NCBI GenBank assembly: GCA_022820505.1
Contig: JAJEFK010000005.1
Span: 34,598 to 98,597, forward strand
DNA length: 64,000 bases
Reading direction: 5' to 3'
Source of the DNA: Acidimicrobiia bacterium
Lineage (GTDB): Bacteria > Actinomycetota > Acidimicrobiia > Acidimicrobiales > Poriferisodalaceae
The notes under the pieces are model-generated. The model saw only the letters and a list, made by a program, of their open reading frames with translations, was not told the origin of the DNA and made no database searches. Made by a program: the position numbers and the translations under genes. Shown here piece by piece: positions 1 to 6,779 of the stretch. Positions within the stretch are counted from its first letter, which is position 1. The number at the start of each line of letters is the position of its first letter.

Positions 1-59
1 CGTCGTACCAGACGCAAGTGACCCAATTCGAACTGGACAACTATTTCGCTGCCGTGTGA
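1..59 (+). CDS. C-terminal tail of a gene cut by the left edge, possibly glutamine synthetase family
   Basis: Positions 3-59 read as 18 codons and then TGA, and the frame runs off the left edge, so only the residues SYQTQVTQFELDNYFAAV are visible. The pattern aromatic-x4-VT-x-[FW]E-x3-YF resembles the end of type I glutamine synthetase-like enzymes. That identity would suit the GlnR-like regulator starting 10 bases downstream. The fragment is too short to prove this and could be another protein tail. Confidence 0.35.
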   Translation, partial: SYQTQVTQFELDNYFAAV

Positions 60-69
60 AGTTGCACTC

Positions 70-771
70 ATGTACGCCGTCCACCCCGCCGCTGTCAGCA
101 CCGAGCTGGCGCAGTTCCTGGACCTCGGCGGCTACGCCTGGAAGCCGGTGGCCACCACGGCCGACGTGACAGCGGGCGCGCCGCCCGAGGGCTGGGCGGG
201 AGCGATCATCCGGCTGGGCGGCGGCGACCCGAACAGCGACAGTGCGGACAGCGGAGGCACCGATGTGGCCTGGGCGGTGGCGCGGGCGCTGCGGGACCAC
301 GCTGCGTCCACGCTGCCGGTGCTGGTGCTGGTGCGCGGCAACGCGCTCGACGAGCTGACCATGCGCGACGAACTGTTCGACGACTTCTGCCTCGACCCGT
401 TCCACCCGCGCGAGCTCGAAGCGCGCTTGGCACACCTGGCTGCCGCGTCGAACGGCGGGTCGACCGAGATCATCGAGTACGGGCCGCTGCGCATCAACCT
501 CGACACCTACGAGGCAGTGGTGGACGAGCGCCCGCTCGACCTCACCTACATGGAGTACGAGCTGCTGCGCTTCCTGGCATCTCAGCCGGGGCGCGTGTTC
601 ACGCGTGAGGCGCTGCTGAACCAGGTGTGGGGGTACGAGTACTACGGGGGGGCGCGGACCGTGGACGTTCATGTGCGGCGTTTGCGGGCGAAGCTGGGCG
701 AGGAGAACGCGGATCTGATCCAGACCGTACGGTCGGTCGGCTACCGGCTCGGGACCTACCGCTGGCGCTAA
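70..771 (+). CDS. OmpR/PhoB-type winged-helix regulator, GlnR-like (atypical receiver)
   Basis: The 233-residue protein has a clear OmpR/PhoB-type winged-helix domain at about residues 140-233, with the motifs LTYMEYELLRFLASQPGRVF and TVDVHVRRLRAKLG followed by SVGYRL. The N-terminal half has the length of a receiver domain, but I cannot place a normal phospho-acceptor Asp pocket in it. This atypical receiver plus PhoB-type DNA-binding domain is the layout of actinobacterial GlnR, the nitrogen regulator. The preceding gene tail may belong to a glutamine synthetase, and no histidine kinase gene is adjacent, which fits an orphan regulator. The assignment as GlnR rather than another orphan response regulator is an inference. 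Confidence 0.75.
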   Translation: MYAVHPAAVSTELAQFLDLGGYAWKPVATTADVTAGAPPEGWAGAIIRLGGGDPNSDSADSGGTDVAWAVARALRDHAASTLPVLVLVRGNALDELTMRDELFDDFCLDPFHPRELEARLAHLAAASNGGSTEIIEYGPLRINLDTYEAVVDERPLDLTYMEYELLRFLASQPGRVFTREALLNQVWGYEYYGGARTVDVHVRRLRAKLGEENADLIQTVRSVGYRLGTYRWR

Positions 772-774
772 CGG

Positions 775-930
775 CTACACGTTGGTCTGGATGAGGGAGC
801 TGCCTTCGTGGCGCTGCTCGGCGTCGTCGGTGAGGAGCTTGCCGAGGGCTGCTGCTACTGCTGCCAGGGAGATCGTGATGATGAAGGGGCTCAGCAGGAG
901 CACGACCACGATGACGATGGCGCCGGCCAT
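775..930 (-). CDS. Small membrane protein, 51 aa, unknown function
   Basis: A minus-strand reading frame starts at ATG (928-930) and ends at TAG (775-777). Residues 2-30 form a very hydrophobic segment (GAIVIVVVLLLSPFII and onwards) followed by a charged tail (KLLTDDAEQRHEGSS), which is the layout of a single-pass or hairpin membrane microprotein. It lies 36 bases after the ridA stop on the same strand and converges tail to tail with the GlnR-like gene, leaving 3 bases between stops, so it fills an otherwise empty gap. No family is recognised. There is no strong Shine-Dalgarno, so it may be translated by coupling from the upstream genes. Confidence 0.55.
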   Translation of the reverse strand: MAGAIVIVVVLLLSPFIITISLAAVAAALGKLLTDDAEQRHEGSSLIQTNV

Positions 931-966
931 GGATCGCAGCGTACTGATGCGCAGTGTGCGGCGTGA

Positions 967-1314
967 CTATTCGGGGAGGTGGGCGATGGCTTCGATCTCT
1001 ACCTCGGCGCCCAGGGGGAGGGCGGCTACGCCGATGGCGCTTCTTGCCGGGCGGTGGTCGCCGAAGGCTTCGGCGTAGATCGAGTTGATGAGCGAGAAGT
1101 TGCCGATGTCGGTCATGAACACGAGGCACTTGACCACGTCGTTGAGGGTGCCGCCGGCCTCTTCGAGGGCCTCGACGACGTTGGCGAGCACGACTCGGGC
1201 CTGAGACTCCACGCCTTCGACGAGTGCGCCGTCGGCGAGGCCGATCTGGCCGGAGACGAACACGAAGTCGCCGGCCCGGTACCACTTCGAATAGTGAGCG
1301 ACTGGTGCGGCCAT
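967..1314 (-). CDS. ridA: RidA family reactive intermediate deaminase
   Basis: The 115-residue protein has the usual RidA (YjgF/YER057c/UK114) length and signatures: GDFVFVSGQIGL near residue 15, VVLANVVEALEEAGGTLNDVVK in the middle, and RPARSAIGVAALPLGAEVEIEAIA at the end, including the Arg that binds the substrate carboxylate. The family hydrolyses reactive enamine/imine intermediates released by PLP enzymes, in the cytoplasm as a trimer. It follows the PPOX-type gene by 33 bases on the same strand, so the two are probably co-transcribed. ATG 1314 is preceded by AGGGGC at a suitable distance. Confidence 0.88.
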   Translation of the reverse strand: MAAPVAHYSKWYRAGDFVFVSGQIGLADGALVEGVESQARVVLANVVEALEEAGGTLNDVVKCLVFMTDIGNFSLINSIYAEAFGDHRPARSAIGVAALPLGAEVEIEAIAHLPE

Positions 1315-1347
1315 GGGCGTTGCCCCTGTTCTGTCAGCCTGTGTTGT

Positions 1348-1803
1348 TCAGGAAATGGTGCCGGTGTTGGAGGTGATGTGGTCGAGGGTGACGAAGATGG
1401 CCAGGCGGCGCTCCTTGGCCATCACCCGGTCGTACTCGTCCCAGTCCTCGTGGGTGCCGCCGGCCGAGCGGAACACGTCGCGCAGCAGCTCGGGAATGTC
1501 GGTGACGCCCTCGGCCGGGTCGTCGAGGCCGATGAGCTGCGCTGTGCCGTGGACGGCCACCCAGTCCCACCGGTGGCGGAAGGCGACTGCGGCGCGGGGG
1601 TCGCTGCGCAGCAGGCGGGCCTTGCGGGCGTTGGCACGCACTACGCAGGCCACGCTGGTCTCGCCGGTTACGGGGTTGTCCATCACGCCGGCGTTGATGA
1701 TGGATACGTGGGGGCTTCCGCTTCCGTCTAGGCAGACGAAGCTGCACAGGCCGTTTTCTGCGGCTACTAGGCGGCGGAGTTTGTCTTGTGCTGGTTCTGC
1801 CAT
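1348..1803 (-). CDS. PPOX-class (pyridoxamine 5'-phosphate oxidase fold) flavin/F420-dependent protein
   Basis: The 151-residue protein has the split beta-barrel signature of Rv1155-like PPOX proteins: an opening strand GLCSFVCLDGSGSPHVSIIN, then ARKARLLRSDPRAAVAFRHRWDWVAVHGTAQLIG. Such actinobacterial proteins bind F420 or FMN and reduce varied substrates; the substrate here cannot be told. The ATG at 1803 lies 9 bases after a TAGCGT box on the minus strand (1813-1818). A copy of the dispersed palindromic repeat (1872-1982) lies just upstream of that box. ridA follows by 33 bases in the same direction. Confidence 0.8.
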   Translation of the reverse strand: MAEPAQDKLRRLVAAENGLCSFVCLDGSGSPHVSIINAGVMDNPVTGETSVACVVRANARKARLLRSDPRAAVAFRHRWDWVAVHGTAQLIGLDDPAEGVTDIPELLRDVFRSAGGTHEDWDEYDRVMAKERRLAIFVTLDHITSNTGTIS

Positions 1804-1812
1804 CGGTGGGTG

Positions 1813-1818
1813 ACGCTA
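1813..1818 (-). promoter_or_regulatory. -10 box TAGCGT of the PPOX-ridA unit
   Basis: TAGCGT on the minus strand ends 9 bases before the ATG at 1803. This would give a nearly leaderless transcript. Confidence 0.45.
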
Positions 1819-1871
1819 GCGCAGTGGGCGGTGTTGGCCCGGGGGGCGATGGGGCACTTGTCGGCCCGGGC

Positions 1872-1982
1872 GGCGATGGGGCAGGCTCACCCGTGCTTCA
1901 AACAGATGAAGCGCTTCGTGCACTTGTTGGGTGTGGCTTGGGGCGCTTCATAACTGCGCGCGGGCGATCCTGCCCCATCGCC
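1872..1982. repeat. Dispersed palindromic repeat family 1, copy 1 (111 bp)
   Basis: The ends are a 14-bp perfect inverted repeat, GGCGATGGGGCAGG at 1872-1885 and its complement at 1969-1982. Inside is a second perfect stem, ATGAAGCGC (1906-1914) with GCGCTTCAT (1943-1951). Between the stems are two boxes shared with the copies at 16630 and 18061: CACCCGTGCTTCAAACA and AACTGCGCGCGGGC. Part of the left arm is also duplicated just outside the element (GGCGATGGGGCA at 1846-1857). It lies between the stop of the [2Fe-2S] fusion gene and the promoter of the PPOX gene. Confidence 0.85.
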
Positions 1983-2011
1983 CCCCTCGATCGTCTGCGC
2001 CTTACGGATCG

Positions 2012-3658
2012 TCAATTGCCGGTGGGGAGTCTTGGCGGAGCGCCTTGGCTGAGCCAGGTGGCTGCTGCTACTGCTGCGAAGACTGCGTTGCCTGCTTGGA
2101 CAGGGGGGTGTTGCGAGGATTTGATCGTGACGTCTATGTGGGGTGTGTCGGCTGAGCGGGCTATGCCGAAGCTTCGGATCGTCAGGTCTTGGATTTCGCC
2201 GTTGGCTTCGACTGTGAGTGACTCGGATGTCACCCAGCTCCAGGCCATGTGGGTGGCTCCTATGGCGTAGCTGCGCAGGGTGACTTCGTCTAGGGGGTTG
2301 CCTGCGTCGATGTGTAGCTCGATGCCGTCTGGGCTGACTGTGGCGCTTGCTGTGGCGCCTTCGGGTGAAGTCAGCTCGACGGTGGCGGTGGTTGCTTCGA
2401 GCGAATCGCCGGTGCGGAGTTGGTTGAGGGCTGCGGCGAGCATTTGGGCTTCGGCCCAGACTGCTGCGCGTAGGTCCATTGACGTTGGTGGGCCTGGTAG
2501 GTCGACTTCGACTATGTCGGCGTGCGGTAGCACCGCTTGCAGCACTTCTGTGGCGCCGGGGGTGCGGGCTATTTGGATGATGCCGGTGCCGTCGGTTTGT
2601 AGGCCTGCTGCTAGTGGGGGGCGTTTGGGGCCGCGGCGGACTGTGTCTTCTCTGGACCAGAGGACGCGGACTGGCTGGTCGAGGTTGGTGGCGAGCTGCC
2701 TTGCCTCTTCGCCGACTGGTGACTCGGCTTTGCCGCCGAAGGCTCCTCCGTTGGCTAGGGGGTCGGAGGGGTTGCCTCCGGGGGAGCACCAGGCGGCGTC
2801 GGTTTCTAGGTAGGCGGGTTCGGTCCAGCAGGTGGCGAGCTGGACGTCCCATTGGGTGCCGGGCGGGGGCTCGGGGATCTGGATGGGGGGGGTGGGTTCG
2901 AGGGTGGTTCGACGGCCCTGGACTTTGCCGGCTTGGCGGCGGGCCTCGGTGAGGCTTCCGGCCGCGTGCCAGTCGCCGGTCGGTCCGGCGATGGCGGTGA
3001 TAGTGCCTGGGGGGGCGCCGTCGGCGCCGAAGTCGAACCTGCCGAGGACGCTGGCCGGCACCGATCGCTGGGGTCCGCCGGTCTCGATCGACGCGCGGCG
3101 GGCGGCTGCGTCGGGATCGCGTTCGGCCCTATCACCAAGTGAAGGCGCGGCGTCGGTGGTGGTGGCATCGGGCACGGGAGCCTGGGGAGGTGGGGAGGCG
3201 GCGTGGGTGGCGGCTTCGCGGATGGTTTGCCAGCCGGTGCAGCGGCAGAGGTGTGCGGCTAGGGCCTTGTCGACCGTGGCGCGATCGGTTAGGTCGGCGC
3301 CTCGGCGTTCGTGGCCGACGAACCGGCAGACGATGCCGGGGGTGCAGAAGCCGCATTGGGTTGCGCCGCAGGCGAGGAACGCGTCGGACCATCGCTGCTG
3401 CTCGTCGGGGCTCAGACCGGCGGCAGTGGTGACGTGCCGCCCGGCTACCCGGCGCGCCGGGGTGACGCACGCCACGCGGGGCGCGTCGTCGACCAGCACG
3501 GTGCAGCAGCCGCACTGCCCCTGCGGGCTGCAGCCGTCGAGGACCGTCTCGATGCCGAGGCGGTCGCGCAGCACGCCGAGCAGGGTGTCGCCGTCGTCGG
3601 GAACTTCGACGGCGCGGCCGTCAACAGTGAATTGGAGTGATTCGCCGGTCTGCGCCAA
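2012..3658 (-). CDS. [2Fe-2S] subunit fused to a shortened xanthine dehydrogenase/CoxL-like molybdopterin domain
   Basis: The protein has 548 residues. Residues 1-155 are a CoxS-type small subunit: a plant-type [2Fe-2S] motif (CSPQGQCGCCTVLV plus a later Cys), then the second cluster domain CGATQCGFCTPG and HLCRCTGW. After a Pro/Ala-rich linker, residues of about 200-548 match parts of molybdenum hydroxylase large subunits: ANGGAFGGKAE, then DQPVRVLWSRED, and a C-terminal segment like the end of CoxL (ADTPHIDVTIKSS, then AGNAVFAA). The large subunit is normally about 750 residues, so over half is missing, and the GEPG-type segment with the catalytic Glu is absent between SSQHPP and AGNAVF. 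The start is TTG at 3658; the frame is open further upstream without a better start. Many codons end in A or T, unlike neighbouring genes. It may be a pseudo-enzyme or electron carrier. Confidence 0.7.
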   Translation of the reverse strand: MAQTGESLQFTVDGRAVEVPDDGDTLLGVLRDRLGIETVLDGCSPQGQCGCCTVLVDDAPRVACVTPARRVAGRHVTTAAGLSPDEQQRWSDAFLACGATQCGFCTPGIVCRFVGHERRGADLTDRATVDKALAAHLCRCTGWQTIREAATHAASPPPQAPVPDATTTDAAPSLGDRAERDPDAAARRASIETGGPQRSVPASVLGRFDFGADGAPPGTITAIAGPTGDWHAAGSLTEARRQAGKVQGRRTTLEPTPPIQIPEPPPGTQWDVQLATCWTEPAYLETDAAWCSPGGNPSDPLANGGAFGGKAESPVGEEARQLATNLDQPVRVLWSREDTVRRGPKRPPLAAGLQTDGTGIIQIARTPGATEVLQAVLPHADIVEVDLPGPPTSMDLRAAVWAEAQMLAAALNQLRTGDSLEATTATVELTSPEGATASATVSPDGIELHIDAGNPLDEVTLRSYAIGATHMAWSWVTSESLTVEANGEIQDLTIRSFGIARSADTPHIDVTIKSSQHPPVQAGNAVFAAVAAATWLSQGAPPRLPTGN

Positions 3659-3708
3659 TCGCCCGGCCGATTCAGGCTCGGGCAGTTCTGGACTGGGTTC
3701 CGGGTGGC

Positions 3709-4044
3709 TCAGCTGAACGAGTTGCCGCAGCCGCAGGTGCGCTGCGCGTTCGGGTTGTCGATCGCGAAGCCCGATCCCATCAGGCCGTCGGTGAAGTCGA
3801 GCGTGGCGCCTTCGAGCAGCTGCGCGCTCATCGGATCGGACACGACCTTGATATCGCCGTAGGCCTGCGACATGTCGTCGTTGGCCACCTCGGAATCGAA
3901 GAACATCTCGTAGCTGAAGCCCGAGCAGCCGCCCGGCCGCACGGCGACACGCAGCGCCAGCTCGGTCTCGCCTCCCGCCTCGGACTGCTCCTGGGCGATG
4001 AGCTCGTGGACCTTCTCAGCGGCAGTATCGGTCAGGGTGATCAC
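3709..4044 (-). CDS. erpA: A-type iron-sulfur cluster carrier/insertion protein (ErpA/IscA family)
   Basis: The 111-residue protein has the A-type carrier fold and its three conserved cysteines: the first in RPGGCSGFSYEMFFD and the CGC pair in QRTCGCGNSFS at the C-terminus. These bind a cluster or iron in transit to apo-proteins. The start is GTG at 4044 with GGGAG 8 bases upstream. It lies 50 bases upstream of the [2Fe-2S] fusion gene on the same strand, and mrp, another Fe-S factor, is transcribed divergently, so the locus is Fe-S related. Confidence 0.88.
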   Translation of the reverse strand: MITLTDTAAEKVHELIAQEQSEAGGETELALRVAVRPGGCSGFSYEMFFDSEVANDDMSQAYGDIKVVSDPMSAQLLEGATLDFTDGLMGSGFAIDNPNAQRTCGCGNSFS

Positions 4045-4207
4045 AACAGCGACTCCCGAATCAGCCCCACATGGGCGAACGTTCTGCGACCGATGCTAGT
4101 GCCATCTGGCCCTTTTGCACCGGCGAGCGCCGTGCGCCGGTGTTGCCCGGCAGGCCTGGCAGCGTGCCACCGCATGCGCGGATTCGTGGGCCCGCGCACA
4201 GCGCCAT

Positions 4208-4213
4208 TACCCT
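4208..4213 (+). promoter_or_regulatory. -10 box TACCCT of mrp
   Basis: TACCCT is followed by 7 bases and then the GTG start codon at 4221, so transcription would begin at or next to the start codon. Confidence 0.5.
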
Positions 4214-4220
4214 GCGCTCC

Positions 4221-5414
4221 GTGAGCGCGTCCACCGATGCTCCGGCGAATGACGAGGCGATGATCGCCATCCTGCGGGGCGTCATGGATCCCGAGCTGGG
4301 CGACAACATCGTCGACCTGGGCATGGTGCGCAACGCCTACCGCGAGGGCACCACCGGGCACGTGACCGTGGCATTGACCACCGCCGGCTGCCCGCTGCGC
4401 GCCACCATCAAGCGAGACTGCGAGACGAGAGTCGCCGGGCTGGCCGGCATCGAGAACGTGCGGCTGCACTGGGACGAGCTGAACGCTGCCGAGAAAGCCC
4501 GTGTGATGGAACGCGCCCGGCGCACTGCGCGCGACAACGCCGCGCCGACGCAGGTGCACGCCAGCACACGGGTGCTGGCCGTGGCGTCAGGCAAGGGCGG
4601 CGTGGGCAAGTCGTCGGTGACGGTGAACCTGGCTGCGGCGCTGGCCGCACGCGGCTTCGTCGTGGGCGTGCTCGACGCAGACATCTGGGGGTTCAGCATC
4701 CCCCGCATGCTCGGCATGGAGGGGCGTCTCGGCGCCCGTCCCCCGGCCGACGGCGAGGAGCGGGGCAAGATCGTGCCCGACGAGCGCCCTGCCGGCGAGG
4801 GCCTGCTGAAGGTGGTCTCCACCGGGCTGCTGGTGGAGACCGAGGAAACCGCCCTGATGTGGCGGGGGCTCATGCTGGCCAAGGCCGTGGAGCAGTTCCT
4901 GCACGACGTGGACTGGGGCGAGCTCGACTACCTGCTCATCGACATGCCGCCCGGCACCGGCGACGTGCAGATGGCGCTCGCCCGACTGCTGCCCCAAGCC
5001 GAGATGCTGGTGGTGACCACCCCGGCGCTGAGCGCGCAGAAGGTGGCCGTGCGCGTGGCCGACATGGCCCGCCGCAGCCACATGCCGATCGTGGGCGTGG
5101 TGGAGAACATGGGTGCGTTCACCGCACCTGACGGCCAGCGGTGGTCGTTCTTCGGCGAGGGCGGCGGGGAGCGCCTGGCTGCCGATCTGGGCGTGCCGCT
5201 GCTGGGTTCGATCCCCTTGGAGCCTGCGGTGTCCGCCGGCGGCGATGCCGGCGAGCCGGTGACTGGCAATGCGCCCGGCGGGCTGGCGGCCGGGGTGTTC
5301 GAGGCGATCACCGAGCTGCTGGTGACCGAGATCTGCCCGCCCGTGGACATGGGCACCTGCACCGCTCGCATGGACGGGCCCATCCCCGTCACGCTCGGCG
5401 CTCGCCGCGGCTGA
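4221..5414 (+). CDS. mrp: Mrp/NBP35 (ApbC) family P-loop Fe-S carrier with N-terminal MIP18 domain
   Basis: The 397-residue protein starts at GTG 4221, which directly precedes the MIP18 (DUF59) domain (MDPELGDNIVDLGMVRN); upstream codons in frame do not look like protein. The ATPase domain carries the deviant Walker A VASGKGGVGKSSVTVNLAAAL, the switch LIDMPPGTGDVQ and the TTPALSAQKVAVRVADMA region. Family members bind and transfer [4Fe-4S] clusters to apo-proteins. The usual C-terminal CxxC pair is weak here; the tail has TEICPPVDMGTC. It sits divergent from erpA, and selA starts 15 bases after its stop, suggesting read-through. Confidence 0.88.
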   Translation: MSASTDAPANDEAMIAILRGVMDPELGDNIVDLGMVRNAYREGTTGHVTVALTTAGCPLRATIKRDCETRVAGLAGIENVRLHWDELNAAEKARVMERARRTARDNAAPTQVHASTRVLAVASGKGGVGKSSVTVNLAAALAARGFVVGVLDADIWGFSIPRMLGMEGRLGARPPADGEERGKIVPDERPAGEGLLKVVSTGLLVETEETALMWRGLMLAKAVEQFLHDVDWGELDYLLIDMPPGTGDVQMALARLLPQAEMLVVTTPALSAQKVAVRVADMARRSHMPIVGVVENMGAFTAPDGQRWSFFGEGGGERLAADLGVPLLGSIPLEPAVSAGGDAGEPVTGNAPGGLAAGVFEAITELLVTEICPPVDMGTCTARMDGPIPVTLGARRG

Positions 5415-5428
5415 AGCGAGGCCGGGCG

Positions 5429-6742
5429 ATGAGGCCGCCGTCGGTGAACGACCTGGCGCTGCGGATCGCGGACGCGGGCTTGCCGCACCCGCTGCTGGTC
5501 ATCGCCGCCCGGGCAGCCATCGCCGCCGGCGACCCCGACTCGGCGGCCGACGAAGCGCACCGGCTGCGCCGCAGCCTGCTGGGGCCTGCGGTGAACGCCA
5601 CCGGCGTCTTGCTGCACACGAATCTGGGCCGAGCCCCGCTCGGGAATCAACACAGCCGAGCCCCGCTCGGCCATCAACACAGCCGAGCGCTGCTTGATCT
5701 GGAACTTGACGACCAGCCGGTGCGGTTCAGCAACCTGGAGTTCGACCTGGCGTCGGGCCGGCGCGGCTCGCGCACCACGCACGCGTCGCTGCTGCTGGCC
5801 ACGCTGACCGGCGCCGAAGCAGCGCTCGTGGTCAACAACTGCGCCGCCGCGGTGACGCTCGTGCTGGCGGCCCTGGCCCGTGACCGCGGCGTGGCCGTGT
5901 CACGCGGCGAGCTGGTGGAGATCGGCGGCGGCTTCCGGGTGCCCGAGGTGATGGAGCAGTCAGGCGCACAGCTCGTGGAGGTGGGCACCACCAACCGCAC
6001 CCGGGCCGCCGACTACCGGGCCGCCGCCGAGCGGGACGACATCGCGCTGCTGCTGAAGGTGCACCCCTCCAACTACCGCATCACCGGCTTCACCGAGGAA
6101 GCCGCCGTTGCAGACCTGGCTGCGATCGGGCCGCCGGTGGTGTCCGACCTGGGCTCGGGCCTGCTGGATGAACGCTGCGATTGGCTGGGGCAGCGCCCCG
6201 ACTGGCTGGCCGGCGAGCCGGGTGCCCGCCAGACGCTGGCAGCGGGAGCGGCGCTGGTCACGTTCTCGGGCGACAAGCTCATGGGCGGGCCCCAAGCCGG
6301 GATCATCTGCGGCCGGGCCGACCTGATCGCCGCCTGCGCAGCGCACCCGCTGATGCGGGCCTTCCGGCCCGGATCGCTGGTGCTGGACGCGTTGCAGTCG
6401 GTGGCACTGGCGTACCTGCGCCGCGATGCCGACGCGATCCCGTTCTGGCGCATGGCCAGGGTGCCGGTTGACGAGCTGGCCCAGCGAGCCGAGGCGCTCG
6501 GCGTGGGCCGGCCGTCGCGAACGACTGCGCTGGCGGGTGCAGGGTCGCTGCCCGGCCAAGAGATTCCCTCCGCGGGCATCGAGCTCGACGGCGACTACGC
6601 GGCTGCGCTGCGGGCGTTCGACCCGCCGGTCATCGCCCGCGTCAACGAGCAGACCACCGTGATCGACCTGCGCACCGTGGATCCCGCCGATGACACCGTC
6701 GTGGCGGCTGCCGTCCGCCAAGCACTCGGCGAGCAGGCCTGA
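5429..6742 (+). CDS. selA: L-seryl-tRNA(Sec) selenium transferase
   Basis: The 437-residue PLP enzyme converts seryl-tRNA(Sec) to selenocysteyl-tRNA(Sec) with selenophosphate. Hallmarks are NATGVLLHTNLGRAPL near residue 55, VVNNCAAAVTLVLAAL, VGTTNRTRAADY, and the PLP-lysine loop FSGDKLMGGPQAG with Lys283. ATG 5429 was chosen because the SelA N-terminal domain (LPHPLLVIAARAAI and onwards) begins there and mrp stops 15 bases upstream. Directly after the GRAPL motif is a short tandem repeat of 9 codons not seen in typical SelA. selB follows, starting 38 bases after the stop. Confidence 0.92.
   Translation: MRPPSVNDLALRIADAGLPHPLLVIAARAAIAAGDPDSAADEAHRLRRSLLGPAVNATGVLLHTNLGRAPLGNQHSRAPLGHQHSRALLDLELDDQPVRFSNLEFDLASGRRGSRTTHASLLLATLTGAEAALVVNNCAAAVTLVLAALARDRGVAVSRGELVEIGGGFRVPEVMEQSGAQLVEVGTTNRTRAADYRAAAERDDIALLLKVHPSNYRITGFTEEAAVADLAAIGPPVVSDLGSGLLDERCDWLGQRPDWLAGEPGARQTLAAGAALVTFSGDKLMGGPQAGIICGRADLIAACAAHPLMRAFRPGSLVLDALQSVALAYLRRDADAIPFWRMARVPVDELAQRAEALGVGRPSRTTALAGAGSLPGQEIPSAGIELDGDYAAALRAFDPPVIARVNEQTTVIDLRTVDPADDTVVAAAVRQALGEQA
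5629..5688 (+). repeat. 27-nt tandem repeat inside selA (2.2 copies)
   Basis: Copy 1 (5629-5655) and copy 2 (5656-5682) are identical except for two adjacent bases (gggaat versus ggccat), and a third begins at 5683 (CCGAGC). The unit encodes RAPLGNQHS / RAPLGHQHS in frame, so it inserts about 18 residues after the conserved LHTNLGRAPL motif without breaking the gene. Confidence 0.9.
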
Positions 6743-6779
6743 ACCGAGAAGCCTCGACGGCATCGGGCAAGCTGGCAGC

